Positions 1-4,917 of a stretch of DNA of 5,711 bases are shown piece after piece. The stretch is from an uncultured Collinsella sp. (lineage in GTDB: Bacteria > Actinomycetota > Coriobacteriia > Coriobacteriales > Coriobacteriaceae): contig USLO01000113.1 of NCBI GenBank assembly GCA_900555515.1, positions 1-5,711 of the forward strand, in the 5' to 3' direction. The notes under the pieces are model-generated. The model was not told the origin of the DNA. It was given only the letters and a program-made list of their open reading frames with translations, and searched no databases. The translations under genes were made by a program, and so were the position numbers. The first letter of the stretch is position 1. The number at the start of each line of letters is the position of its first letter.

Positions 1-38
1 ATTTCGCCCAAAGGCGAAGCAAACGTCGTCGTGACCAC
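1..38 (-). CDS. Possible 5' end of a gene running off the left edge
   Basis: On the minus strand a GTG codon at 38-36 follows a good ribosome binding site (AAAGGAG, 51-45) by 6 nt. A -10-like TATTAT lies further upstream at 71-66. The frame stays open to the window edge and reads M-V-T-T-T-F-A-S-P-L-G-E. Only 12 codons are visible. The phrase F-x-S-P-L-G is reminiscent of the N-terminus of methylated-DNA--protein-cysteine methyltransferases (Ogt/MGMT family), but twelve residues cannot identify a family. The gene would have the same orientation as asd, separated from it by about 450 bp of structured non-coding DNA. A small 6-bp inverted repeat (3-8 with 13-18) falls inside these codons, so the stretch could instead be one more intergenic hairpin. 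Confidence 0.35.
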   Translation of the reverse strand, partial: MVTTTFASPLGE

Positions 39-44
39 CAGCGG

Positions 45-71
45 CTCCTTTCAAAACTCCGCAACATAATA
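45..71 (-). promoter_or_regulatory. Candidate -10 box and ribosome binding site for the left-edge gene
   Basis: TATTAT at 71-66 matches the TATAAT consensus at five of six positions, and AAAGGAG at 51-45 is a strong Shine-Dalgarno match 6 nt before a GTG. I see no good -35 hexamer at 16-18 bp spacing, so the promoter is tentative. A start site about 7 nt downstream of the -10 box would leave a short leader of roughly 20 nt. Confidence 0.3.
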
Positions 72-98
72 CCGCGAACTGTGCAGACAACCCCAATC

Positions 99-253
99 GA
101 CCCCAAAGTCACCCAAGGCAGCAGGCGCGCAGCGCCGCCGCTGCCGCACGACCCCAAAGTCCCCGCAGGCAGCAGGCGCAACGCGCCGCAGCTGCCGGCC
201 GCGCCCCGCAGTCCCCAAAGGCGGCAGGCGCGAAGCGCCGAGGCCGCCGCCGG
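99..253. repeat. Three tandem 51-52 bp units, each forming the same hairpin
   Basis: The units begin near 99, 150 and 202. Each has a C-rich spacer (GACCCCAAAGTC in units 1 and 2, diverged in unit 3) followed by a two-step palindrome. Outer stems are 117-122/140-145, 168-173/191-196 and 220-225/243-248. Inner stems GGCGC/GCGCC are 124-128/132-136, 175-179/183-187 and 227-231/235-239. Apical loops are gca, aac and gaa. A single unpaired A always separates the two stems on the left side, and three bases always do so on the right. Units 1 and 2 use GGCAGC/GCTGCC, whereas unit 3 uses GGCGGC/GCCGCC, so both sides changed together and pairing was kept. The periods of 51 and 52 do not hold one reading frame, which argues against coding. 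The array lies between asd and the presumed left-edge gene. Function is unknown; it could be a REP-like array or a structured transcribed region. Confidence 0.8.
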
Positions 254-349
254 GACCAGGGCCCGCAACAGCCACGTGCCCCCACATCAGCCCAGCGGCC
301 CCAACCAACAACGGCCTCATCGCAGACCGCTCGCAACAACGTCACCGCA
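254..349. other. C-rich non-coding spacer
   Basis: This stretch separates the tandem hairpin units from the large hairpin next to asd. The plus strand is C-rich and G-poor. Its first bases (gaccagggcccgc) may be a degenerate start of a fourth unit, but no matching palindrome follows. I see no convincing gene, promoter or terminator in it. Confidence 0.5.
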
Positions 350-479
350 GGCGGGGGCCGGGCTTAGTTTTCAGAACACTCCGCAGACCAGTGTGGCGCC
401 TTGTCCGCGGCTCCGAAGGAGCAGGACAAGGCGCCACACATGGTCGAGGACGTTCTGAAAACTAAGCCCGGCCCCCGCC
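350..479. repeat. 130-nt near-continuous hairpin element downstream of asd
   Basis: The outer arms 350-377 and 452-479 are perfect 28-bp inverted repeats, GC-rich outside and AT-richer inside. Moving inward, 380-382 can pair with 448-450, 386-390 with 441-445, and 391-406 with 424-439 (perfect 16 bp). The apex 410-414/418-422 forms a 5-bp stem with a 3-base loop. In total about 57 base pairs fit in 130 nt, interrupted only by small internal loops. The element starts 12 nt after the asd stop codon. It could end or stabilise the asd transcript, but no U-tract follows on either strand, so it is not a standard intrinsic terminator. It contains no gene. A dispersed palindromic repeat (MITE- or REPIN-like) is the main alternative. 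Confidence 0.85.
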
Positions 480-491
480 GGACAGGTCACA

Positions 492-1517
492 CTACTCGCA
501 GAGCAGCTTAGCGATCTGGACGGCGTTGGTTGCCGCGCCCTTACGGATTTGGTCGCCGCAGCACCAGAAGGTGATGCCACGCGCAGCCTCGGGGTTCGAG
601 ATGTCGCGGCGCACGCGACCGACCCAGATCAGGTCCTGGTCGGAGGTGTCCATCGGCATGGGGAAGCGGTCGTGCGCATCCTCGGCACTCATGTCATCAA
701 CCAGCTTCACGCCCGGAGCGGCAGCCAGCGCAGCACGGGCCTCTTCCACCGTGATGTCGCGCTCAAACTCGAGCGTAATGCTCTCGGAGTGCGAACGCAG
801 CACCGGCACGCGCACGCAAGTGCAGTTCACGCGCAGCTCGGGCAGGTGCATGATCTTGCGGCCCTCGTTCTGCAGCTTCATCTCCTCGGAGGTAAAGCCC
901 TCCTCCTTGACGCCACCGATCTGCGGAATCAGGTTGCTCGCCAACTGGGCGGCAAAAGCGCGCGGCTCGGGAATCTCTTCGCCACGGCCCAGGGCGGCCA
1001 GCTGAGCCTCGAGCTCGGCCATACCGGGAGCGCCAGCGCCCGAAGCCGCCTGATACGTCGAGACGATCATGCGCTTCACGCCAGCAAGCTGGTGCAGCGG
1101 CCACGTAGGAACCAGGCCGATGATGGTCGCGCAGTTGGGATTGGCGATAAGGCCGTGATGCCACTTGATATCGTCGGCGTTGATCTCGGGCACGACCAGC
1201 GGCACCTCGGGATCCATGCGGAAGGCGTGGCTGTTGTCGACCACGACGGCGCCGCGCTTGACGGCCTCGGGCAGCAGCTCCTTGGCGATATCGTCGCCGG
1301 CAGCGCCGAGTACGATGTCGCAGCCCTCAAAGGCCTCGGGGCAAGCCTCCTCAATCACAACCTGCTCGCCGCGGAACTCGACGGTCTTGCCCGCAGAGCG
1401 CGCGCTCGCCAGCAACTTGAGCTTACCGACCGGAAACTCCTGCTCGTTGAGGCACTCGAGCATCTGGGTGCCCACGGCTCCCGTCGCGCCCAAAATAGCA
1501 ACCGTGTACTGTTTCAT
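492..1517 (-). CDS. asd: Aspartate-semialdehyde dehydrogenase
   Basis: Catalyses the NADPH-dependent reduction of L-4-aspartyl phosphate to L-aspartate semialdehyde, the branch-point intermediate for lysine/diaminopimelate, methionine and threonine; cytosolic. The 341-residue product is of normal length. The N-terminal Rossmann motif GATGAVG is at residues 10-16. The catalytic cysteine is C129 in NPNC (126-129). The dimerisation/catalytic domain has VSTYQAASGAG (152-162), the substrate-binding segment RVPVLRSHSE (236-245) with the likely catalytic His243, and the C-terminal RKGAATNAVQIA (325-336). The ATG at 1517-1515 is chosen because family members start just before the Rossmann motif and AAAGGGGGA (1529-1521) sits directly upstream. 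The frame stays open upstream to the lysC stop codon, but that extension has no family character. It lies downstream of lysC on the same strand, so the two are probably functionally paired, although a terminator-like hairpin lies between them. Many homologues have Gly where this protein has Ser242 before the histidine, a mild change. Confidence 0.97.
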   Translation of the reverse strand: MKQYTVAILGATGAVGTQMLECLNEQEFPVGKLKLLASARSAGKTVEFRGEQVVIEEACPEAFEGCDIVLGAAGDDIAKELLPEAVKRGAVVVDNSHAFRMDPEVPLVVPEINADDIKWHHGLIANPNCATIIGLVPTWPLHQLAGVKRMIVSTYQAASGAGAPGMAELEAQLAALGRGEEIPEPRAFAAQLASNLIPQIGGVKEEGFTSEEMKLQNEGRKIMHLPELRVNCTCVRVPVLRSHSESITLEFERDITVEEARAALAAAPGVKLVDDMSAEDAHDRFPMPMDTSDQDLIWVGRVRRDISNPEAARGITFWCCGDQIRKGAATNAVQIAKLLCE

Positions 1518-1520
1518 GCT

Positions 1521-1529
1521 TCCCCCTTT
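1521..1529 (-). promoter_or_regulatory. Ribosome binding site of asd
   Basis: AAAGGGGGA on the minus strand, about 4 nt before the ATG. It differs from AAAGGAGG by one base and supports the downstream start over the longer open frame. Confidence 0.75.
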
Positions 1530-1581
1530 AAAGGTTGTGGCTATCGCCCGCACGCCAAGCAGGCCGGATATTCTTGCCCAG

Positions 1582-1587
1582 TTTATA
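1582..1587 (-). promoter_or_regulatory. Candidate -10 box for an asd promoter
   Basis: TATAAA on the minus strand, just after the terminator-like hairpin and about 65 nt before the asd ATG. It matches TATAAT at five of six positions. No convincing -35 hexamer is found at 16-18 bp; the nearest TTGTAT is only 14 bp away, inside the hairpin. If real, asd could be transcribed independently of lysC. Confidence 0.25.
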
Positions 1588-1592
1588 CAAGA

Positions 1593-1619
1593 ACGGGGCG
1601 GATACAAAACCCGCCCCGT
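1593..1619 (-). terminator. Hairpin between lysC and asd, possible (partial) terminator
   Basis: Perfect 9-bp stem ACGGGGCGG/CCGCCCCGT (1593-1601 with 1611-1619) and a 9-nt loop. On the minus strand it is followed by TTCTTGTAT, a T-rich but interrupted tail, so it could end or attenuate lysC transcription before asd. No T-tract follows on the plus strand. Alternatively it is an RNA-processing or mRNA-stability hairpin within a lysC-asd message. Confidence 0.45.
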
Positions 1620-1652
1620 CGAAACGAAACCGAAACGAAACCGAAACGAAAC
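1620..1652. repeat. Three perfect tandem copies of an 11-bp unit
   Basis: The unit CGAAACGAAAC occurs three times without change at 1620-1630, 1631-1641 and 1642-1652. Each unit itself holds two CGAAAC-like halves. The array abuts the right-hand base of the 1593-1619 hairpin and lies about 50 bp after the lysC stop codon. The 11-bp period is close to one helical turn, which would suit same-face protein binding. A slippage-generated microsatellite is equally possible. Confidence 0.9.
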
Positions 1653-1703
1653 GCCCGGCAGTTGATTATTGGCACTTGTCCCAAAAATCCACCGAGATAG
1701 CAA

Positions 1704-3092
1704 CTACTTGTGGAGCGCGGCCAGGGCGGGATCGACCGGCGCGGGAGCCTCCAGATCGGAGACCTTCACAATGCCGTTTTCGTCGGAGAAAGCACGGTAG
1801 ATGGTCTGAATCGCCAGATCAAAGTCCTTTTCCTCCACGCCGATGATGATGTTGATCTCGTCGCAGCTCTGCGAAATCATACGCACGCTCACGCCCGCCT
1901 GGCCAAGCATGCCAAACAGATGGCCAGAGATGCCGGCGCGACCGCGCAGGTTACGGCCGACGGTCGCGATGAGCGCCAAGCCCTCGACAACCTCAATCTC
2001 GAGCGGCTCGACCTCCTGTTGAATGTCGCCCACGAGCGAGTACAGCGAATCGTGCACGTCTTCTTCCTGCACCACGGCGCCAAAGCGGTCAACACCGGTG
2101 GGCATGTGCTCGACGGAAACGTCATAGCGCTCGAAGACCGAAAGCGCGCGACGCATAAAGCCAACACGGGGCTTGGTACGGTCGCGGGCAACGTTGATGG
2201 CGACAAAACCGCGCTTGCCGGTCACGCCGGTAATGATGGGCTCTGCCTCGCCCTCGTCAGCCGTCTCGCTAATGATGGTGCCGGGGTCCTGCGGCGCATT
2301 GGTGTTCTTGATGACCAGCGGAATGCCTGCCTCGCGCACGGGGAACACAGCCTCCTCGTGCAGGACGCTCGCGCCCATGTACGAAAGCTCGCGCAGCTCC
2401 TCGTAGGTAACGCGCGCAATGGGCTGAGCCTCGGGAACAATACGCGGATCGGCAGAATAGAAGCCCGAAACGTCAGTCCAGTTCTCGTACAGATCGGCGC
2501 CCAGGCACTTGGCCAGAATCGAGCCGGAAATATCGCCGCCGCCACGGTCGAGCAGCTTGATCTGACCCTCACGCGTCGCGCCGTAGAAACCGGGCATAAC
2601 AAAGCCGCCCTGCTGACCGTACTCCTGCACCAGCTCGGAAGTGCGGTTCATGCTGAGCGTACCGTCGTGATGGAACGCCACAACTGTCGCGGCGTCCAGG
2701 AACGGCAGACCCAAGTACTCGGCCATCAGGCGAGCGGTAAAGTACTCGCCACGGCTCACGAGCTCCTCGGTGGAGTAGCCGCCCGAGCGGGCGCGCTCGG
2801 CAAAGGCCGCGAACTCTTCGCGGATGGGATAGGTGAGCTCCAACTCATCAGCGATATCAAAGTAGCGCTGGCCAATATCCTCGAGCAGTTCCTCGCACGA
2901 CACGTGGTACTTGACGTGTGCGTTGACCAGGTAGAGCAGGTCGGTCACCTTGGTGTCGCCCTTAAAGCGGCGACCGCAGGCAGAAACCACCACAAAACGG
3001 CGGGCAGGGTCGGCATCGACAATGGCCTTGATCTTCTTAAAGTGTTCGGCGTCGGCGACCGACGAGCCGCCAAACTTGGCAATCTTAATCAT
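1704..3092 (-). CDS. lysC: Aspartate kinase with C-terminal tandem ACT domains
   Basis: Catalyses ATP-dependent phosphorylation of L-aspartate, the committed step of the aspartate pathway; cytosolic. The product has 462 residues, usual for a monofunctional aspartokinase (E. coli LysC is 449). The kinase domain begins with KFGGSSVAD (6-14), then VVSACGR (35-41), RGE (114-116), RGGGDISGS (183-191), WTDVSGFYSADPR (205-217) and LSYMGASVLHEEAV (236-249). Two ACT-type regulatory regions follow at about 286-355 and 370-440; in this family they bind lysine and/or threonine for feedback inhibition. Which effector applies here cannot be read from the sequence. No homoserine dehydrogenase domain is fused. 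The ATG at 3092-3090 is fixed by an in-frame TAG at 3113-3111 and by the canonical N-terminus. It is first of the minus-strand pair with asd and diverges from thrC. Its Shine-Dalgarno site is unusually distant. Confidence 0.97.
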   Translation of the reverse strand: MIKIAKFGGSSVADAEHFKKIKAIVDADPARRFVVVSACGRRFKGDTKVTDLLYLVNAHVKYHVSCEELLEDIGQRYFDIADELELTYPIREEFAAFAERARSGGYSTEELVSRGEYFTARLMAEYLGLPFLDAATVVAFHHDGTLSMNRTSELVQEYGQQGGFVMPGFYGATREGQIKLLDRGGGDISGSILAKCLGADLYENWTDVSGFYSADPRIVPEAQPIARVTYEELRELSYMGASVLHEEAVFPVREAGIPLVIKNTNAPQDPGTIISETADEGEAEPIITGVTGKRGFVAINVARDRTKPRVGFMRRALSVFERYDVSVEHMPTGVDRFGAVVQEEDVHDSLYSLVGDIQQEVEPLEIEVVEGLALIATVGRNLRGRAGISGHLFGMLGQAGVSVRMISQSCDEINIIIGVEEKDFDLAIQTIYRAFSDENGIVKVSDLEAPAPVDPALAALHK

Positions 3093-3105
3093 GGGCTGGA
3101 GGTTA

Positions 3106-3110
3106 CCTTT
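3106..3110 (-). promoter_or_regulatory. Distant, weak ribosome binding site of lysC
   Basis: AAAGG on the minus strand is the only Shine-Dalgarno-like run, and it lies 13 nt before the ATG, longer than the usual 5-9. Between the two is ACCTCC, which resembles the anti-Shine-Dalgarno end of 16S rRNA and could not itself recruit a ribosome. Translation initiation of lysC may therefore be modest or helped by other features. Confidence 0.4.
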
Positions 3111-3144
3111 CTAAAAAGCCTCTGCGAACCTATTTTGCGCGCTC

Positions 3145-3160
3145 TGATACCATGGTTTCA
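3145..3160. promoter_or_regulatory. Operator-like 16-bp palindrome
   Basis: TGATACCATGGTTTCA is symmetric in seven of its eight base pairs, around the perfect 8-bp core ACCATGGT. It overlaps the candidate thrC -10 box and sits about 53 bp from the lysC start, so a dimeric regulator bound here could affect both genes. The regulator, if any, is unknown. Confidence 0.35.
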
Positions 3161-3181
3161 CCGATTGGGACCAAGGCATCC

Positions 3182-3187
3182 GAGGAG
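3182..3187 (+). promoter_or_regulatory. Ribosome binding site of thrC
   Basis: GAGGAG lies 9 nt before the ATG at 3197. This decides the start: the in-frame ATG at 3152 has no such site and would add 15 residues without family character. Confidence 0.8.
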
Positions 3188-3196
3188 CAGTGTTAT

Positions 3197-4714
3197 ATGG
3201 GAACTTATCATAGTACACGAGGACGCACTTTATCGTGCTCAAGTAAGGTGGCAATCCGTACCGGCATCGCTCCCGACGGGGGTTTGTTTGTCTCGGACGA
3301 ACTCGGCACCCAGCAGGTCGATATCAGCTCGCTTGCAGATAAATCGTACTTTGAAATCGCTCAAGATGTGTTGGGAATGTTACTGAATGATTACACGGCC
3401 GAAGAAATTTCGGCGTGTGTCGACGAAGCATACCGCGGCACGTTTGCGAGCGAAGAGGTCACGCCGCTCGTCAAACTCGACGCCGCACCGGGCGTCGACG
3501 CCCCGCAAACCTATGTGATGGAGCTCTTTGGCGGCCCCACAAGCGCCTTCAAAGACGTCGCCCTGCAGATGCTCCCCCGCCTCATGGCCCGCACTTCCGC
3601 CAAGGACGGCGGCGCCGAGCGCATCATGATCGTCACCGCCACGTCGGGCGACACGGGCAAGGCCGCACTTGCCGGCTTTGCCGACGCCCCGGGCACGGGC
3701 ATCACCGTCTTTTATCCCGAGGGCAAAGTCAGCCGTGTGCAGAATCTGCAGATGTCCACACAGGAGGGCGACAACGTCGCCGTCTGCGGCATCCGTGGCA
3801 ACTTTGACGACGCCCAGAGCGCCGTTAAGCGCATCTTTGCCGATAAGGAGCTTGCCGAGCGCTTGGAGGCCGCTGGCACGGTGCTTTCGAGCGCCAACTC
3901 CATCAATGTCGGCCGTCTGGTACCGCAGGTCGTCTACTACTTTGCCGCCTATGCGCAGCTGCTGCGCGCCGGCGCCATCGAGGCTGGCGACGCCGTAGAG
4001 TTCTGTGTGCCCACCGGCAACTTTGGCGATATCTTGGCCGGCTACTACGCCAAGCGCATGGGTCTGCCCGTCGCCAAGCTCGTCGTGGCGAGCGACAAGA
4101 ACAACGTGCTTGCCGACTTCCTGACCACTGGTGTCTACGACCGCAACCGCCCGTTCTTCACGACCATCTCGCCGTCGATGGACATCCTTATCAGCTCCAA
4201 CCTGGAGCGCATGCTGTACTTCCTGTCCGACGGCGACTGCGAGCTCGTTGCCGGCCTTATGGAGCAGCTGGCACAGACTGGTCGTTACGAGGTGCCCGCC
4301 GAGCTGCTGGCTAAGATTCAGAGCGTCTTTGGCTGCGGCTGGGCCAGCGAGGACGAAGTCCGTGCTGCCATCAAGAGCTGCTGGGACGCCAACGACTACG
4401 TGATCGACCCGCACACCGCTTGCGGCTATCACGTCTTTGAGCAGGTCGCCCCCGCCGAGGGCGCCAAGGCCCGCGTGCTGCTTTCGACCGCCAGCCCCTA
4501 CAAGTTCCCGCGCGCCTGCTGCGACGCCCTGGGGCTCGACGTTCCCGAGGATGATTTTGAGGCTATGCGTGTGCTCGAGAAGGCCACCAACACGGTTGCC
4601 CCGGTTCAACTCGCCGAGCTCGAGTCCAAGCCCGTCCGCTTCGAAGACGTCTGCGACGTCGATGAGATGGCAAGCTACGTCGAGTCTGCAGCAAAACGAA
4701 TAAGCACCAACTAG
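3197..4714 (+). CDS. thrC: Threonine synthase
   Basis: PLP-dependent enzyme converting O-phospho-L-homoserine and water to L-threonine and phosphate, the last step of threonine synthesis; cytosolic. The product has 505 residues, matching the longer threonine synthase subgroup (E. coli ThrC is 428). The N-terminus YHSTRG and GIAPDGGLFV (23-32) are typical. The PLP lysine is K119 in GGPTSAFKD (112-120). Further motifs are TATSGDTGKAAL (147-158), SANSINVGRLVPQ (232-244), PTGNFGD (272-278), SPSMDILISSNLER (325-338) and DPHTACG (404-410). The first 75 or so codons are visibly AT-richer and use codons such as ACA, CGA, TTA, TCA and AGT that are scarce further on. It diverges from lysC and precedes thrB in the same direction, but a terminator and a long inverted repeat fill the 203-bp gap, so co-transcription with thrB may be incomplete. 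Confidence 0.97.
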   Translation: MGTYHSTRGRTLSCSSKVAIRTGIAPDGGLFVSDELGTQQVDISSLADKSYFEIAQDVLGMLLNDYTAEEISACVDEAYRGTFASEEVTPLVKLDAAPGVDAPQTYVMELFGGPTSAFKDVALQMLPRLMARTSAKDGGAERIMIVTATSGDTGKAALAGFADAPGTGITVFYPEGKVSRVQNLQMSTQEGDNVAVCGIRGNFDDAQSAVKRIFADKELAERLEAAGTVLSSANSINVGRLVPQVVYYFAAYAQLLRAGAIEAGDAVEFCVPTGNFGDILAGYYAKRMGLPVAKLVVASDKNNVLADFLTTGVYDRNRPFFTTISPSMDILISSNLERMLYFLSDGDCELVAGLMEQLAQTGRYEVPAELLAKIQSVFGCGWASEDEVRAAIKSCWDANDYVIDPHTACGYHVFEQVAPAEGAKARVLLSTASPYKFPRACCDALGLDVPEDDFEAMRVLEKATNTVAPVQLAELESKPVRFEDVCDVDEMASYVESAAKRISTN

Positions 4715-4726
4715 ATCCCTTATTAA

Positions 4727-4757
4727 GCGCCGGCGAAAGCCGGCGCACCTTCTTTCA
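4727..4757 (+). terminator. Intrinsic terminator after thrC
   Basis: A perfect 8-bp stem GCGCCGGC/GCCGGCGC (4727-4734 with 4739-4746) is capped by a GAAA tetraloop. It starts 13 nt after the thrC stop codon and is followed by the pyrimidine run ACCTTCTTTC, which contains several Ts but is imperfect. Termination may be partial, letting some transcripts continue into thrB. Confidence 0.7.
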
Positions 4758-4778
4758 TCAGATACCCACCGGGATGAT

Positions 4779-4815
4779 GACGAACTGACATGCGGGTCTG
4801 CCTGTTTAGTTCGTC
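4779..4815 (+). repeat. Short hairpin that competes with the long repeat upstream of thrB
   Basis: GACGAACT (4779-4786) is perfectly complementary to AGTTCGTC (4808-4815), with a 21-nt loop. The right half of this stem is also part of the left arm of the 4792-4903 inverted repeat, so the two structures exclude each other in RNA. Confidence 0.5.
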
Positions 4816-4903
4816 GCGAGTTCCGCACGAGCCGGAAAGCACTTAATGTGCTTTCCGAGCGAGCCAGGACTGCCCGAGCAGCGAACTAAACGGCCAGACC
4901 CGC
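4792..4903. repeat. 112-bp inverted-repeat element between thrC and thrB
   Basis: The outer arms 4792-4813 and 4882-4903 pair over 22 positions with one C/C mismatch and one G-U pair in the plus-strand RNA. A further stem 4833-4842/4848-4857 is a perfect 10 bp with loop TTAAT. The linkers between them pair only partly. The element contains no gene. Its right arm ends two bases before the thrB Shine-Dalgarno site, so if formed in mRNA it abuts the initiation region. It has the same plan as the 350-479 element: GC-rich outer arm, AT-richer inner arm containing TTAGTT, interrupted linkers, then an inner stem. It could be a thrB leader structure or a dispersed palindromic repeat. Confidence 0.85.
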
Positions 4904-4905
4904 CC

Positions 4906-4911
4906 AGGAGG
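4906..4911 (+). promoter_or_regulatory. Ribosome binding site of thrB
   Basis: AGGAGG, a perfect Shine-Dalgarno core, 6 nt before the ATG at 4918 and two bases after the long inverted repeat. Confidence 0.9.
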
Positions 4912-4917
4912 ACCCAC

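Larger units (their letters stand above)
3093..3196. promoter_or_regulatory. Divergent lysC/thrC promoter region
   Basis: These 104 bp separate the start codons of two oppositely directed genes of one pathway, so they must hold promoters for both unless transcription enters from elsewhere. A possible thrC -10 box is TACCAT at 3148-3153, preceded by TGA to give an extended -10 form; no good -35 is seen. No clear lysC promoter stands out. The gap is too short for a T-box or lysine riboswitch on either side. Confidence 0.5.

Noticed and set aside
99..253. CRISPR array
   Set aside because: The conserved part is itself a two-step palindrome with variable stems, there are only three units, the spacers are similar to each other, and no cas gene is present.
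81..458. 125-codon plus-strand open frame across the hairpin region
   Set aside because: The translation is low-complexity (Ala, Arg, Pro), runs through perfect inverted repeats, and the 51- and 52-bp repeat periods do not preserve one frame. No SD or family motif is seen.
341..490. GTCAC direct repeats flanking the large hairpin as a target-site duplication
   Set aside because: The copies at 341-345 and 486-490 are only 5 bp and sit a few unmatched bases outside the arm ends, so chance is a sufficient explanation.
549..1700. 383-codon plus-strand open frame antisense to asd
   Set aside because: It is a codon-bias shadow of asd and also crosses the intergenic hairpin and 11-bp repeats.
1518..1703. 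N-terminal extension of asd to a TTG beside the lysC stop codon
   Set aside because: The frame is open, but the extension encodes the 11-bp repeat and hairpin. The family N-terminus and ribosome binding site place the start at 1517.
3152..3196. Upstream ATG start for thrC
   Set aside because: It lacks a ribosome binding site, overlaps the candidate -10 box and palindrome, and adds residues not seen at the family N-terminus.
3093..3196. T-box or lysine riboswitch ahead of lysC or thrC
   Set aside because: The gap is 104 bp in total and must hold both promoters. No T-box motif or lysine-riboswitch core is visible.
1710..3386. 558-codon plus-strand open frame antisense to lysC
   Set aside because: This is a shadow of a GC-rich gene on the opposite strand; lysC has full family motifs and this frame has none.
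3380..4828. 482-codon minus-strand open frame antisense to thrC
   Set aside because: It is antisense to a clearly recognised threonine synthase, has no motifs of its own, and extends through the thrC terminator.
4790..4846. Possible 18-codon leader peptide before thrB
   Set aside because: An ATG frame reads MRVCLFSSSRVPHEPEST and stops, but it has no SD and only one threonine, so it does not look like a classical thr attenuator peptide.
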